Shown here: piece after piece, positions 8,244 through 18,446 of the stretch | Position numbering within the stretch: position 1 is the first letter of the stretch | Layout: each line of letters begins with the position of its first letter | Source of the DNA: Chloroflexota bacterium | GTDB lineage: Bacteria > Chloroflexota > Chloroflexia > Chloroflexales > Roseiflexaceae | Reading direction: 5' to 3' | NCBI GenBank assembly: GCA_013388755.1 | Contig: JACAEQ010000064.1 | Location: forward strand, 1-62,063 | Length of the DNA stretch: 62,063 nucleotides | The notes under the pieces: model-generated | Told to the model about the DNA's origin: nothing | What the model saw: only the letters and a program-made list of their open reading frames with translations | Database searches by the model: none | Made by a program: the position numbers and the translations under genes

Positions 8244-9320
8244 GTGCCGGTGCAACTCGTATTCAGCAAGAAGAGAACCGTGACGACTTCATCTGTATCC
8301 GCGCCGGACGCCACTCCGCAATCGGCGGCCAGAAACGGCGATGTGCTGCTCAAAGTGCGCGGGCTGAAGACATATTTCTATACCGAGGGCGGGGTTGTGC
8401 GCGCGGTGGATGGAATTGACCTGACGCTGCGCCGGGGCGAGGCGCTTGGCATCGTCGGCGAGAGCGGATGCGGTAAGAGTGTGACTTCACTCTCCATCCT
8501 GCGACTGATCCAGGATCCGCCGGGCAAGATCGTTGAAGGTGAGATAATCTTCGACGGGACCGATGTGCGCGCGCTGAGCGAAGAAGATATGCGCCAGGTG
8601 CGCGGCAACCGTATTTCGATGATCTTCCAGCAGCCAACGACATGCCTCAATCCCGTGTTCCGGGTGGGCGACCAGATCACCGAGGCGCTGGAGATTCACC
8701 AGGGCTTGCGCGGCGAAGAGGCGCGCAAGCGCGCAATCGAGTTGTTCTCCCTCGTCGGTTTGCCTGACCCGGCACGACGTATCAATCAGTACCCCCACGA
8801 ACTGTCGGGCGGGCAGGCGCAGCGTGTCATGATTGCGATGGCGCTGGCCTGCAACCCGGAACTCTTGATTGCTGATGAACCGACGACTGCGCTCGACGTG
8901 ACGATCCAGGCGCAGATCCTCGATCTGATGCGCGCGTTGCGCGAGAAAATCAATACATCCATCATCCTGATCACCCACGACATGGGGGTGGTCGCCGAGA
9001 TGGTTGATACCGTGGCGGTGATGTATGCCGGCCAGATCGTGGAATATGCCGATGTGCTCCAGATCTTCGCTGATCCAAAGCACCCGTATACCCGTGGATT
9101 GCTCGATTCTATTCCGGTCCTGGGTGAGATCGTAGATGAACTGGCAACGATTCCCGGTACGGTGCCAAGCCTGATTGACCCGCCGCAGGGGTGCCGTTTC
9201 GCAGATCGCTGCTCGCGCCGATTTGCGCGCTGTGACGACCCTGTGCCGATGTTCGAACTCGAAGGCGGGCGCCAGGTGCGTTGCTGGCTGTATGCGCCTG
9301 ATGCGCCGCAACAGGAATAA
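8244..9320 (+). CDS. ABC transporter ATPase, OppD/DppD type (pair 1)
   Basis: ATPase energising peptide-type uptake. Walker [10 protein letters not shown]-loop FQQPTTC, signature ELSGGQAQRV, Walker [14 protein letters not shown]-loop THD, and the C-terminal oligopeptide-transporter tail with spaced Cys (GCRFADRCSRRFARC), which in some DppD proteins binds an iron-sulfur cluster. The start is uncertain: GTG 8244 has no Shine-Dalgarno, while GTG 8280 follows AAGAAGAG and may be the true start. The 176-nt gap after oppC contains a 9-bp inverted repeat (GTGTGATTG) and a CTGTCGAAGG tag, but no gene. Confidence 0.92.
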   Translation: MPVQLVFSKKRTVTTSSVSAPDATPQSAARNGDVLLKVRGLKTYFYTEGGVVRAVDGIDLTLRRGEALGIVGESGCGKSVTSLSILRLIQDPPGKIVEGEIIFDGTDVRALSEEDMRQVRGNRISMIFQQPTTCLNPVFRVGDQITEALEIHQGLRGEEARKRAIELFSLVGLPDPARRINQYPHELSGGQAQRVMIAMALACNPELLIADEPTTALDVTIQAQILDLMRALREKINTSIILITHDMGVVAEMVDTVAVMYAGQIVEYADVLQIFADPKHPYTRGLLDSIPVLGEIVDELATIPGTVPSLIDPPQGCRFADRCSRRFARCDDPVPMFELEGGRQVRCWLYAPDAPQQE

Positions 9321-9329
9321 GACGCGACG

Positions 9330-10343
9330 ATGCAGATGATGAACGTACCTGCGAAAACCGGGCTTTCAAGCGATACGCTGCTTGAGGTCAATAACCTGGT
9401 GAAGCATTTCCCGATCAAAGGTGGGGTGCTCCGCCGAACCGTTGCGCTGGTGAAGGCGGTGGACGGCGTGAGTTTTACGCTCAAACGCGGTGAAACCCTT
9501 GGCCTGGTCGGCGAGAGTGGTTGTGGCAAAACGACGACCGGGCGAACGATCTTGCGCCTTGAAAAAGCCACCGACGGCGAAGTCGTGTTCGATGGCAGAG
9601 ATGTGCTGGCCGCGTCGGGCAGCCAGATGAAGGCGTTGCGCCGTGATATGCAGATTGTGTTCCAGGACCCATACGCCTCCCTCGATCCGCGCATGACGAT
9701 CGGCGAGAGTGTGGCCGAAGGGTTAAATATCCATGGTATCGGCAGCAAGGCGGAACGGATCGAACGCGTGCGCGAAGTGCTGGCCAAGGTCGGCATGCAT
9801 CCAGGCCATATGGAACGGTTCCCGCACGAGTTTTCCGGTGGCCAGCGCCAGCGCATCGGCATTGCACGCGCGCTCGTGATGAACCCCAAACTGATCGTGT
9901 GCGATGAACCCGTGTCGGCGCTTGATGTGTCGATCCAGTCGCAGGTGCTCAACCTGTTGCGCAATCTGCAGCAGGAGTTCGGCCTGACCTACCTGTTCAT
10001 TGCGCATAACCTGAGCGTTGTCGAGCACATCAGTAACCGTGTCGGCGTGATGTACCTGGGGAAGATGGTCGAACTTGCCGATCGGGTTGAACTGTTCCGC
10101 CGCCCGCTCCACCCGTATTCAAAAGCGCTGATTTCGGCCATTCCCGTGCCGAATCCGACGGTGCGCCGCGAGCGTATCCTGCTGCAGGGTGATGTGCCCA
10201 GCCCGATCAACCCGCCGAAAGGGTGCCGCTTTCACCCGCGCTGCTGGATGGCGCGCGATATTTGCCGTGAGGTCGAGCCGGCATTCGAGGAAAAGGCACC
10301 GGGCCACTGGTCAGCCTGCCACTTTGCACATGAGGTGTCGTGA
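9330..10343 (+). CDS. ABC transporter ATPase, OppF/DppF type (pair 1)
   Basis: Partner ATPase for the OppD-type subunit 9 nt upstream; the pair forms the nucleotide-binding heterodimer. Residues include the OppF-type [13 protein letters not shown] start, Walker A GESGCGKT, signature [15 protein letters not shown], Walker [13 protein letters not shown], and the C-terminal [15 protein letters not shown] tail. ATGs at 9330, 9336 and 9339 are all possible starts. At 337 residues it is of normal length. Confidence 0.92.
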   Translation: MQMMNVPAKTGLSSDTLLEVNNLVKHFPIKGGVLRRTVALVKAVDGVSFTLKRGETLGLVGESGCGKTTTGRTILRLEKATDGEVVFDGRDVLAASGSQMKALRRDMQIVFQDPYASLDPRMTIGESVAEGLNIHGIGSKAERIERVREVLAKVGMHPGHMERFPHEFSGGQRQRIGIARALVMNPKLIVCDEPVSALDVSIQSQVLNLLRNLQQEFGLTYLFIAHNLSVVEHISNRVGVMYLGKMVELADRVELFRRPLHPYSKALISAIPVPNPTVRRERILLQGDVPSPINPPKGCRFHPRCWMARDICREVEPAFEEKAPGHWSACHFAHEVS

Positions 10344-10361
10344 CGTCTGGAAGGAGTAATC

Positions 10362-11381
10362 ATGTCGCAGCCGTTGCTCGTCGTCAAGAACCTGGAAACC
10401 CACTTCAAAACCCAGGACGGTGTCGTCAAAGCCGTCAACAATGTGTCGTTCCATGTGAACCGTGGCGAAACGCTCGGCATCGTCGGCGAGAGCGGCTCGG
10501 GTAAGAGTGTCACGTCATTGTCGATTATGCGGCTCATCCCGAACCCGCCGGGCAGGATTGCCGGCGGGCAGATCATCTTCGACAACGATAACCTGCTCGA
10601 TTACAGCGATGAGGAAATGCGGCACATTCGTGGTAACCGGATCGCGATGATCTTTCAGGATCCGATGACATCGCTCAATCCGGTGCTGACGATCGGCCGC
10701 CAGATTACCGAATCGCTTGAATTGCACATGAAGTTGACGCCCAAAGAGGCGCGCCATCGCGCGGTTGAATTGCTGCAGATGGTCGGCATCCCGGGCGCTG
10801 CGCGCCGCCTCGATGACTACCCGCACCAGTTTTCGGGTGGTATGCGCCAGCGCGTCATGATCGCCATGGCGCTCTCGTGCAACCCGGAATTGCTGATCGC
10901 CGACGAGCCAACGACCGCGCTCGATGTGACGATTCAGGCCCAGATCCTTGAATTGATCGGGCGGTTGCAGCATGAACTCGGTACTGCAGTGATTATCATT
11001 ACGCACGACCTGGGTGTGGTCGCCGGTATGGCCGATCGGGTGATCGTCATGTATGCCGGGCGTATCGTTGAAGAGGGGCCGACCGACGAGATCTTTGCGC
11101 GCCCGCGGATGCCGTACACCATCGGGTTGCTGCGCTCCATCCCGCGCCTGGATGAAAGCGAGGATCGCAAACTTACCCCTATTCGCGGCTTGCCACCCGA
11201 TCTGATTGGCCTGCCGCAGATCTGCCCGTTCAGCCCGCGCTGTGACTATTTCATTCCCGGCAAGTGTGATCAGCAGACGCCGCCGTTGCGTGAGGTGGCG
11301 CCTGACCATAAGGCTGCCTGCCTGTTCGATATTACGCTGGAGACGCCACTCCCCGCAACCGGTGATGAGGTCCCGGTCTGA
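10362..11381 (+). CDS. ABC transporter ATPase, OppD/DppD type (pair 2)
   Basis: Second OppD-type ATPase of the operon, clearly paralogous to the first (same [20 protein letters not shown] and [10 protein letters not shown] blocks). Walker A GESGSGKS, signature [15 protein letters not shown], Walker [13 protein letters not shown], and a C-terminal [15 protein letters not shown] tail. AAGGAG lies 7 nt before the ATG. It directly follows the first OppF gene after 18 nt, so one transcript encodes two complete ATPase pairs for one permease pair. The second pair could serve another permease, or duplicate the first. Confidence 0.92.
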   Translation: MSQPLLVVKNLETHFKTQDGVVKAVNNVSFHVNRGETLGIVGESGSGKSVTSLSIMRLIPNPPGRIAGGQIIFDNDNLLDYSDEEMRHIRGNRIAMIFQDPMTSLNPVLTIGRQITESLELHMKLTPKEARHRAVELLQMVGIPGAARRLDDYPHQFSGGMRQRVMIAMALSCNPELLIADEPTTALDVTIQAQILELIGRLQHELGTAVIIITHDLGVVAGMADRVIVMYAGRIVEEGPTDEIFARPRMPYTIGLLRSIPRLDESEDRKLTPIRGLPPDLIGLPQICPFSPRCDYFIPGKCDQQTPPLREVAPDHKAACLFDITLETPLPATGDEVPV

Positions 11382-11438
11382 CATCCGTCCGTCAGATTGC
11401 ATCCACTGGCTGATTGACGAGTAGATGAGGAACGTACG

Positions 11439-12497
11439 ATGAGCAATGGTTCGACCGACCTGGTCCAGGTGCGTGGCTTGAAGATGCATTTCCCCGTCAC
11501 AAAAGGGGTTGTGATCAAACGCACGGTCGCTCACGTCAAGGCGGTTGACGGTGTGACCTTCTCGATCAAGCGCGGCGAGACGCTGGGCCTGGTGGGGGAG
11601 AGCGGCTGTGGTAAGTCAACGACCGGGCGTGCCATTTTGCAGCTCTACAAGCCAACGGCGGGCGAGGTACTGTTTCAGGGCACCGATCTCACCCGGCTTA
11701 ACGGTGAGGAGATGCGCCGTATGCGGCGCAAGGTGCAGATGATCTTCCAGGACCCGTACGCCTCGCTCAATCCGCGCATGACCGTTGGCGATATTATCGG
11801 CGAGCCGATTGGCGTACATAACCTGCGCCAGGGGCGCGCCGCCATCCGCGAGCGTGTGCAGGAACTGCTTGAGCTTGTCGGCCTGAACCCGTACTTTATC
11901 AACCGGTATCCGCACGAGTTTTCCGGTGGCCAGCGCCAGCGCATCGGTATCGCGCGCGCCCTGGCGGTCGAACCCGAGTTCGTGGTGTGCGACGAGCCGG
12001 TGTCGGCGCTCGATGTCTCCATCCAGGCTCAGGTGCTTAATCTGCTCGAAGACCTGCAGCAGCGCCTGGGGCTGACCTATCTGTTCATCGCGCATGGCCT
12101 GGCGGTCGTCAAACATATCAGCGACCGGGTGGCCGTTATGTACCTCGGCAAGGTGGTCGAACTGGCCGAAGGCAAGAAGCTCTATGCCATGCCGATGCAT
12201 CCGTATACGCAGGCGCTCCTCTCGGCGGCGCCGATCCCTGACCCGTCGGTTGAGAAGCGGCGCCAGCGCGTTATTCTCGAAGGCGATGTGCCCAGCCCGC
12301 TGAACCCGCCCCCCGGCTGTCATTTCCACACCCGTTGCCCGATCGCCATCGAACGCTGCAAGAGCGAAGAACCACCGTTCGAGGATTATGGTGATGGGCA
12401 TTATGTCGCCTGCTGGCGCGCGAAGGAGTCGATCGAACTCTTGCAGACCAGCGTGATGCGCTCGACCAGGTATCGCCCCGATGCAGCGCAGGCATGA
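11439..12497 (+). CDS. ABC transporter ATPase, OppF/DppF type (pair 2)
   Basis: Second OppF-type ATPase, paralogous to the gene at 9330. It shows [14 protein letters not shown], Walker A GESGCGKS, signature [15 protein letters not shown], Walker [13 protein letters not shown] and the tail [22 protein letters not shown] precedes the ATG. It is the last gene of the ABC operon; a GTTGAAC-type inverted repeat follows at 12530-12559 and may act as the 3' end of the transcript. Confidence 0.92.
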   Translation: MSNGSTDLVQVRGLKMHFPVTKGVVIKRTVAHVKAVDGVTFSIKRGETLGLVGESGCGKSTTGRAILQLYKPTAGEVLFQGTDLTRLNGEEMRRMRRKVQMIFQDPYASLNPRMTVGDIIGEPIGVHNLRQGRAAIRERVQELLELVGLNPYFINRYPHEFSGGQRQRIGIARALAVEPEFVVCDEPVSALDVSIQAQVLNLLEDLQQRLGLTYLFIAHGLAVVKHISDRVAVMYLGKVVELAEGKKLYAMPMHPYTQALLSAAPIPDPSVEKRRQRVILEGDVPSPLNPPPGCHFHTRCPIAIERCKSEEPPFEDYGDGHYVACWRAKESIELLQTSVMRSTRYRPDAAQA

Positions 12498-12529
12498 ACC
12501 GGCGGCAGGGGATGGGTGCGTCGGTGTGC

Positions 12530-12559
12530 GAACGTTGAAGAGGGGAACGTTCAACGTTC
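12530..12559. repeat. GTTGAAC-type inverted repeat
   Basis: GAACGTTGAA (12530-12539) and its exact complement TTCAACGTTC (12550-12559) form a hairpin with a 10-nt loop, between the ABC operon and the next small gene. It is made of the same heptamer as the array at 902-942. Confidence 0.7.
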
Positions 12560-12572
12560 AACAGGTGGTTCC

Positions 12573-12719
12573 ATGACGATTGGCTGGACCGAAGGGCTGA
12601 TTATTCTGATCATCCTGGCGTTTGTGATCGGGCTGGCATTTCGCGGTGGGTATCAGCGCGGCCGGATGCGCCGCTCCGGTGCGGTGCGCAAGAAGGATGA
12701 CGATGTCACTGCCGGTTGA
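12573..12719 (+). CDS. Small single-pass membrane protein of unknown function (48 aa)
   Basis: ATG 12573 opens MTIGWTEGLIILIILAFVIG, one hydrophobic helix followed by a strongly basic stretch (RGGYQRGRMRRSG, RKKDDD), as in small inner-membrane proteins with a cytoplasmic basic tail. An in-frame ATG at 12516 would add repeat-coded residues and is rejected. It overlaps the start of the truncated aminotransferase at 12703, the kind of overlap seen in translationally coupled pairs. I do not recognise a family. Confidence 0.55.
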   Translation: MTIGWTEGLIILIILAFVIGLAFRGGYQRGRMRRSGAVRKKDDDVTAG

Positions 12720-13131
12720 ACAGCATATCTGGGATGATCGGTATGCCGGCGCGGCAGATCTCGTTTCGGCCTCGGCAGTGCGCGAGTTGCTGAAGCTCAC
12801 CGAGCAGCCGGAGTTCATTTCGTTTGCCGGCGGCTTACCCGCGGCGGAATGCTTCCCGGCTGAGGAGATCGCACTTGCCGCCGAGCGCGTCCTGGCGCAG
12901 CAGGCGAGCCGTGTTCTCCAGTATGGCCCGACCGAAGGGTTTCCTCTATTACGCGACTTCCTGGTTGACCTGATGCATGGCCGTGGCCTGGCTGTTGCAC
13001 CTGGGAACCTGGTGGTAACCAGCGGTTCACAGCAGGCGCTCGATATCCTCGCCAGACTCTTGATTGACCCGGGCGATCCTGTGCTCGTCGCGCATCGCAT
13101 CACGCAGCGCACGCCAGCCAATGACCTGTAG
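12703..13131 (+). pseudogene. Truncated class I/II aminotransferase (N-terminal quarter only)
   Basis: ATG 12703 starts MSLPVEQHIWDDRYA, and the next 120 residues match the N-terminus of multifunctional PLP aminotransferases of the 2-aminoadipate/KAT type (PEFISFAGGLPAAECFP, VLQYGPTEGFPLLRDFL, VVTSGSQQALDILARL). Homology stops at PGDPVLVA near 13083; the family would continue into the substrate-binding region and PLP-binding Lys, which are absent. The last dozen codons read antisense through the end of the neighbouring deacetylase gene. The event looks like a deletion joining two convergent genes. The product would be inactive. Confidence 0.85.
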
Positions 13132-13968
13132 CCCATTCTCGCGAACCCAGGCGCGCAATTCGGCGCTGCAGAACGCCTGGTAGTCGGCGACGCGGGCGCG
13201 CCAGTCAGGCGCGATAGCCCGCAGTTCCGGTGTGTCGACGGCCGGGTGAAGGATGAAATAACTCAAACCCGGCTTCAATCCGCCAAGCCGTTCTTTTGCG
13301 ACGTCGATCCGATTCTCATGCTGATCAAGCGGCATACCGAGAATATCGTCCATAAGTGGGATGCCCTGCGCTTCAAGCCGGCGCGCAGCATCTAAAGCGA
13401 AGGCGATCATCTCCTCAGGGATCTGTTCCTCGCGCATACGTTCTTCACTCATGCGCGGAACCATCGGCGGCACACGGCCACGCGCGGCGACGGCAAGATA
13501 TGCCGGCGTGAGTTGTGGGCTGAAGACTGTGCCCATATGCGAGTCGACATGGGTGACATCGATCCCGGCGGTGAGAGCGATATCGAGCTGGGCGTTCAGC
13601 TCCGCCGCAACTGCAACAGGATCGCCATATTTCTGGGCCGCCTCGGTTGAACGATAGAAGTATCCTTCCTCGTCGATCATTCCTGAGGCGCGGTCCCGCG
13701 AGCTGATCGGTCCCCAGCGGTAGACATCCCATTCGCATGTCAGTGTCGTATGAACGCCGATGTCGGCGGCGGGGTTGGCGCGGGCATAAGCCGCGACCGC
13801 CGGGAACCAGGAGCATGGCGTCATTGTCGCCGCCGACGAAACCAGGCCGGCGTCAAAGAGTTCGGCGACGGCGGGAATGGTTGCATGGCACATGCCAAAA
13901 TCGTCCGCGTGAATGATGACGACGCGGTCGTCTTCGGCAAAACCGAGTTGTTGCAGAATCGGGTTCAT
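13027..13968 (-). CDS. ChbG/HpnK (YdjC-like) family carbohydrate deacetylase
   Basis: Predicted metal-dependent deacetylase of N-acetylated sugars. The metal site is visible: Asp-Asp in VVIIHADDFGMCH (residues about 17-29), GVHTTLTCEW, and the His pair in VTHVDSHMGTVFSP. AAGGAACC lies 6 nt before ATG 13968. The last 18 or so residues (HRIARVNQESGEDIERLL) are antisense to the truncated aminotransferase, so the native C-terminus (…VIGWRALRDAM) has been replaced or extended by the junction. It is the most downstream gene of the minus-strand carbohydrate cluster. Its substrate is unknown; chitin-type or lipid-linked GlcNAc sugars are the family norm. Confidence 0.87.
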   Translation of the reverse strand: MNPILQQLGFAEDDRVVIIHADDFGMCHATIPAVAELFDAGLVSSAATMTPCSWFPAVAAYARANPAADIGVHTTLTCEWDVYRWGPISSRDRASGMIDEEGYFYRSTEAAQKYGDPVAVAAELNAQLDIALTAGIDVTHVDSHMGTVFSPQLTPAYLAVAARGRVPPMVPRMSEERMREEQIPEEMIAFALDAARRLEAQGIPLMDDILGMPLDQHENRIDVAKERLGGLKPGLSYFILHPAVDTPELRAIAPDWRARVADYQAFCSAELRAWVRENGLQVIGWRALRDAMRDEHRIARVNQESGEDIERLL

Positions 13969-14100
13969 CGTACTGGTTCCTTATTGACAGGACTTACGTG
14001 GCAGGTGCTGCCATAGCCCTTTTCATGTCACTCTTCGACAGGTTCAGGACAGGCCCCGAGGCGCATCAGCGACGAGGGATCTGGAATGACCATGCCATCT

Positions 14101-16527
14101 CTACAGGCGAATCGTTATCCCGCACGCCTCCACAATGATGCCGCTCATATCGCCGCCGCATACCGTTACCTCCGGAGTCCATCCGCCGCTTGCCGGATCG
14201 CGTCGCTGGCGGTAGGTTCCCCAGCCGCGACCACACGACCAGAGACAGTGGAAGTCATCCGGATCGCCTGACGCCGCCAGTACCGGGTCGAAGCGTATCC
14301 AGCCGGCCGCCATATCGCAGGTAAAGCCGCTGAGTGCGGTCAGGAGCGCCCATGAGGCCATACTGCGGGCGTAGTGATGGCCGCACTCGACGTCGTCCCA
14401 CGGGTTGCGGCGCACGCCGTCGTGGCGCTCCCGCGCCGCAGTAACAATTGCCAGCGCCTGGTCGAGCCATCCTTCATAGATCAGGTGCGCCGCGACCTGG
14501 TATTCGACACCGGTCCATACTTCGTCGGAATAGGGGAACGGAAAGCGTGGTCGTCCGCCGCGCGGCCAGGTGCAGAGCAGCAGGCCGGCTTCATCATTCA
14601 ACGCATACGTCCGCTGGGTGTTGACATGGTCGCGGAAATCGGTGCGGAAGTTATGCTGATAGATGGCTCGTGCCGCCGCGCGCACATGCTCGGCCGGCAA
14701 CAGATCGCCCAGGCCAAGAACACGCGCATGCAACTGGCCGAGCAGTTGATCAGCAAGCATGCCGGCGCCATGCTGGTACTTGTAGGCATTGACATCATCA
14801 AGACGCTGTTCGTAATACTCGCCGTTCCAGAGCAATGAGTCGAGCCGGTCACTGCCCTGCGAGAAGCTGGCGCGGTAGCGCGCCGCCAGGTCATCCTCGC
14901 CCATCACACGCGCCAGCTCTTCGACGGCGCGCAATCCGGCAAGGTAGTAGATGCCGCAGAGCGGGTTGGGCCCATAGAACTCGATATCGTAGGTGTTGTG
15001 CTGCTTGCCATCGAGAACGCCGTCGCCATCGATATCCCATTGTTGTGCGGCAAAGGCGATGGCACGTTTCACGCCGGGCCACACCAGTTCAAGAAATGCC
15101 CGGTCACCGCTGAGCAGCCATTCGCGGTAGACGCGCAGAATACTGCCCATCTGCCCGTCAACAGCGGCCTCCGGGTGCAGGTCGGCGCCCCAGTGCCAGA
15201 TGAAGGTTTCACCAGAGGTGTTGAAGGTGCGAAAGAACATGTACCCGGTGGCGTCGGTCTCGACACAGAACTCGATCCGCCGCATCTCACGTTCGAGTTG
15301 CGGCCAGAGGAAGGCGACGGTATAGGCATAACTCCAGACGTGGGTACATGATCCTTCGCAGCAACCGGCATCGTCGAAGCACCCTTCCCAACCAAAGAAG
15401 CGCCCATCCTCAAGCCAGAAGCAGGTTGTGCTGCGCACCGGCACAATACCTGTCGCCAGCGCATCGGTCACGGCAGGCGGCAGCGTCCCGCCCCAGAGCG
15501 CATCGCGAAACGCGCGCGTCGCCCCATCGAGGCGCGCATAATGATCGGCCAGATAGCGGGCGACATCCCATGCGCCGCCGAACTGCCGTGCATAGTGGAC
15601 GCGTGTGAGCCGTTCGCTCTGGAGCTTCCAGCTATCAGGGCGGTTCGGGAAATACCAGGCCAGCACAAAGCGGTAGGTACGCCGCTCGCCGGGTGCGAGT
15701 GTGTCAACCAGGCCGAGTGAACCGGTGTCGCTCCGGCCTGCTGCTGCCGGCTCGTCATACCCATGGTCGCTCAACATCCCATCGGCGACCAGGTCATCCC
15801 AGAACTCTTGCAGGTCATCCCACCATGCGCCGCGCAACCAGGCGCGTTTCACCGTGACCGTCGAATGGTCGGTAACCAGGCACAACTCGCCGAACGCCGG
15901 TTCATGCCGAGCATACCGGGTCGAACGAAGCAACAGGCCGCGCAGCACACCATCATCGCGCGCTTCGTTGATGTTCCCGCCCAGACCTTCCGATGCCGGG
16001 TTCCCGAACCGATCGTAGGTCAGTCCGCCCACCGGGTTAAACAGCGATGCGACCAGCGTCATCTGGATCGGATCCGGCGCGGTATTTTCAATGCTATAGG
16101 TCAACAGTGCGCATGGCAGGCCGCTCGCTTCGGGATCGAGCGGTACAAGCGGCGTGTATGCCTCCAGCGCGACGCGTACCGGTAACGCAGGATCATCGAA
16201 GGTGACGCTGACGATCGGATACGCGCCACGCATGGTCGCTGCGGCCATGCGCGGCAATCCGGCGCCGGTATTTGGATGATACCCGTGCGAGCCGGTGTGG
16301 GGCGGCTGGATGGGGCCCTCAAGGACGCGCACGACGGCGGGCGCGTCGCCGGCCTGGGTACGGATGGCGAAGAAGGTGTTCGGCAGACGCGAGCCCCTGG
16401 CAGGGCGGTTGAAGATCTCCCAATCGCAGAGATTGCCGCGTGCGCCAAGCGACACATTGCCGGTACCGATGCCGCCAAGTGGAAATGCGGCGGCAGTTGC
16501 CGTCGCCGGGAGATCGCGCGGGTACAT
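14101..16527 (-). CDS. GH116 family glycosidase (non-lysosomal glucosylceramidase-like)
   Basis: Predicted retaining beta-glucosidase/xylosidase of 808 residues. The N-terminal beta-sandwich (GBA2_N-like, about 1-300) begins AAFPLGGIGTGNVSLGARG; the C-terminal (alpha/alpha)6 domain (about 380-780) has the nucleophile Glu in CCEGSCTHVWSY (about 391) and the likely acid/base Asp in NTYDIEFYGPNPLCGIYYLA (about 514), both intact. No signal peptide is visible, so it probably acts in the cytoplasm on imported glycosides or glucolipids. AGAAAGG precedes ATG 16527. It lies between pdxH and the deacetylase gene on the same strand. The gap 13969-14100 carries only a TTCGACAGG-type tag (about 14033). 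Confidence 0.93.
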   Translation of the reverse strand: MYPRDLPATATAAAFPLGGIGTGNVSLGARGNLCDWEIFNRPARGSRLPNTFFAIRTQAGDAPAVVRVLEGPIQPPHTGSHGYHPNTGAGLPRMAAATMRGAYPIVSVTFDDPALPVRVALEAYTPLVPLDPEASGLPCALLTYSIENTAPDPIQMTLVASLFNPVGGLTYDRFGNPASEGLGGNINEARDDGVLRGLLLRSTRYARHEPAFGELCLVTDHSTVTVKRAWLRGAWWDDLQEFWDDLVADGMLSDHGYDEPAAAGRSDTGSLGLVDTLAPGERRTYRFVLAWYFPNRPDSWKLQSERLTRVHYARQFGGAWDVARYLADHYARLDGATRAFRDALWGGTLPPAVTDALATGIVPVRSTTCFWLEDGRFFGWEGCFDDAGCCEGSCTHVWSYAYTVAFLWPQLEREMRRIEFCVETDATGYMFFRTFNTSGETFIWHWGADLHPEAAVDGQMGSILRVYREWLLSGDRAFLELVWPGVKRAIAFAAQQWDIDGDGVLDGKQHNTYDIEFYGPNPLCGIYYLAGLRAVEELARVMGEDDLAARYRASFSQGSDRLDSLLWNGEYYEQRLDDVNAYKYQHGAGMLADQLLGQLHARVLGLGDLLPAEHVRAAARAIYQHNFRTDFRDHVNTQRTYALNDEAGLLLCTWPRGGRPRFPFPYSDEVWTGVEYQVAAHLIYEGWLDQALAIVTAARERHDGVRRNPWDDVECGHHYARSMASWALLTALSGFTCDMAAGWIRFDPVLAASGDPDDFHCLWSCGRGWGTYRQRRDPASGGWTPEVTVCGGDMSGIIVEACGITIRL

Positions 16528-16593
16528 ATGACCACCTTTCTGCTACGCTGCACTCCGTGGGCCCGGCGGCGCTCACTCGTCGCCGCACTCGCC

Positions 16594-17229
16594 TCATGGC
16601 GATAGGCGCTCGATGATCCATGCACTATCCTCGCGGCGGTAACGGATGCGATCGTGCAGCCGACCCGGTCTCCCCTGCCAGAACTCGATGACATCCGGTG
16701 TGACGCGAAATCCGCCCCAGTAGGGTGGGCGCGGAACCTCGCCGCCGGCATAGGTTGCCTCCAGTTCAGCAACCCGTCGCTCTAGTTCAGCGCGCCCGCT
16801 GATGACGCTGCTCTGGCGCGAGGCCCATGCGCCAATCCGGCTGCCATCGGGCCGGGAGGCAAAATATGCGTCGGATTCCTCGGCGGCCACGCGTGCAACA
16901 CGTCCCTCAATTCGCACCTGGCGCTCCAGTTCCGGCCAGTAAAAGACCAGCGCCGCCCAGGGATTGGCAGCCAGCTCATTCCCTTTGCGGCTCTCATAAT
17001 TCGTGAAGAACACGAACCCGCCGGAGTCTACCCCTTTTAATAGCACCATGCGCGCCGACGGGCGGCCATCAGGCGTGGCAGTTGCCAGCGTCATTGCGTT
17101 GGGTTCGGCAAGACCGGCCGCCTGCGCCTGGTCGAACCAGCGCTGAAATTGCCGCAACGGATTCGTATCAACCTCGTCCTCGCTCAAGCCATGCAACGTG
17201 TATTCTTTTCGCAAATCGGCGACCTGCAT
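16594..17229 (-). CDS. pdxH: Pyridoxamine 5'-phosphate oxidase
   Basis: FMN enzyme that oxidises pyridoxine/pyridoxamine phosphate to PLP. Start 17229 ([20 protein letters not shown]) gives 211 residues, the family length; the open frame upstream is antisense to nothing useful and lacks homology. Visible motifs: DPNAMTL-like [21 protein letters not shown]-binding RMVLLKGVD and [37 protein letters not shown], and the C-terminal signature [15 protein letters not shown]. It follows three glycosyltransferase genes on the same strand with a 55-nt gap, so it may be co-transcribed. Confidence 0.95.
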   Translation of the reverse strand: MQVADLRKEYTLHGLSEDEVDTNPLRQFQRWFDQAQAAGLAEPNAMTLATATPDGRPSARMVLLKGVDSGGFVFFTNYESRKGNELAANPWAALVFYWPELERQVRIEGRVARVAAEESDAYFASRPDGSRIGAWASRQSSVISGRAELERRVAELEATYAGGEVPRPPYWGGFRVTPDVIEFWQGRPGRLHDRIRYRREDSAWIIERLSP

Positions 17230-17284
17230 ATGGCACCTGTGAACCTTTGTGCGAGTGATTCGCCAGCCGACCGGGTACGCTCTG

Positions 17285-18439
17285 TCATAATACCACACGC
17301 TCGTACACTGCCAGCGTCTGTTCCGCTGTGCGGCGCCAGGAGAATTGCGCCGCGCGCATGAGACCCGCCGCACGCAGGGCCGCCTGTAATGCTGAATCCT
17401 CGAGCACGCGGGCGATCGTCGCTGCCAGTTCTCCCGGATCGTCCGGGTCCACCAGCAGGACCGCGTCATCGGCGACCTCTGGCAGGCTCCCGGCGCGACT
17501 GCAGATCACCGGAGTACCGCATGCCATTGCCTCGAGGGGTGGCAGGCCAAAGCCTTCATAACGTGACGGGTAGACGAAAAGCGCGGCGCCGCTGAACAAT
17601 GCCGCCATGTCCTCCTCGGCCACCGGCCCCAGGTCGCGGATGGTCGCCGTTTCGGGCACCACGCTTTGCTGCGTACGGTGACCTGCAAGGATGAGGTTTG
17701 GGCGTTGAAGGTTGAAGGCTGAAGGCCGGGCGTTGGACGCTGACGGTTCGCACCGATTGACGTTCTGCAACATGTCCCATGCTTCGAGCAGCGTGGCCAG
17801 GTTTTTATGTGGTTTGTCCGATGCGACACACAGGACGTAGATTTCCGGCAGCCGGTAGCGCGCTCGTAACGCCGCCACGCTGGCGGGATCGGCCGGCCGG
17901 AAATGTTCATCTGCCGCTTCGTACACCACCTCGACGCGTACGCGTGGCACGCCATAGAGCTGCACAATATCGTCACGCGAACGTCGCGAGACCGTGATGA
18001 TACCCTGGGCAGCATGCAGCGCGAGCCGGCTCAAGAGACCGAACATCAGCCGCGCACGCCACGATGACTCACCGGGGAACAGGTGTGGAATGGTATCGTG
18101 GAGCGTCACGACCGCCGGGCATGGGAGGCCGGCGTATGGCAAGAGATAATATGGCGCGTGATACACATCGGCGCGCGCCAGGCGCAACAATGCCGGGAGT
18201 GCCGCCTGCCCCGCGATACTGAGCGCCGGCGGCGCAGCCAGCGCCATCACTCCCGGTAATCGCAGCAGCGCTGCCATATCGTAGCGCGTATTCCGCGCAG
18301 CAGGCGCGTGGATGTAGATCAGTTCGTGCGATGTACGCAGCAGCGCCAGCGCCCGCGCCAGGTTGTAGGCGTAGCGACCGATGCCGGGAAAGGTGTCGGT
18401 AACGAAACGTACGTCCAGGGCGATACGCATTGGCAGCAT
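17285..18439 (-). CDS. GT4-type glycosyltransferase with a repeat-derived insertion
   Basis: Retaining NDP-sugar-dependent glycosyltransferase, GT-B fold, 384 residues. The N-terminal half has [17 protein letters not shown] and the acceptor-side [14 protein letters not shown]; the C-terminal donor domain has [36 protein letters not shown] and the Glu-x7-Glu motif spanning that block. Between [13 protein letters not shown] and [10 protein letters not shown] about 20 residues (including [14 protein letters not shown]) are encoded by a GTTGAAG-type mini-repeat (17699-17750). The frame is kept, so the enzyme may tolerate the loop. It is 7 nt downstream of the GT2 gene; start 18439 or 18430. Confidence 0.9.
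   Translation of the reverse strand: MLPMRIALDVRFVTDTFPGIGRYAYNLARALALLRTSHELIYIHAPAARNTRYDMAALLRLPGVMALAAPPALSIAGQAALPALLRLARADVYHAPYYLLPYAGLPCPAVVTLHDTIPHLFPGESSWRARLMFGLLSRLALHAAQGIITVSRRSRDDIVQLYGVPRVRVEVVYEAADEHFRPADPASVAALRARYRLPEIYVLCVASDKPHKNLATLLEAWDMLQNVNRCEPSASNARPSAFNLQRPNLILAGHRTQQSVVPETATIRDLGPVAEEDMAALFSGAALFVYPSRYEGFGLPPLEAMACGTPVICSRAGSLPEVADDAVLLVDPDDPGELAATIARVLEDSALQAALRAAGLMRAAQFSWRRTAEQTLAVYERVVL
17699..17750. repeat. Intragenic GTTGAAG-type mini-repeat
   Basis: Degenerate copies of GTTGAAGG/GCTGAAGG/GTTGGACG lie in frame within the glycosyltransferase gene. They resemble the intergenic heptamer arrays at 902-942 and 12530-12559. Confidence 0.6.
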
Positions 18440-18446
18440 CCGCGCA

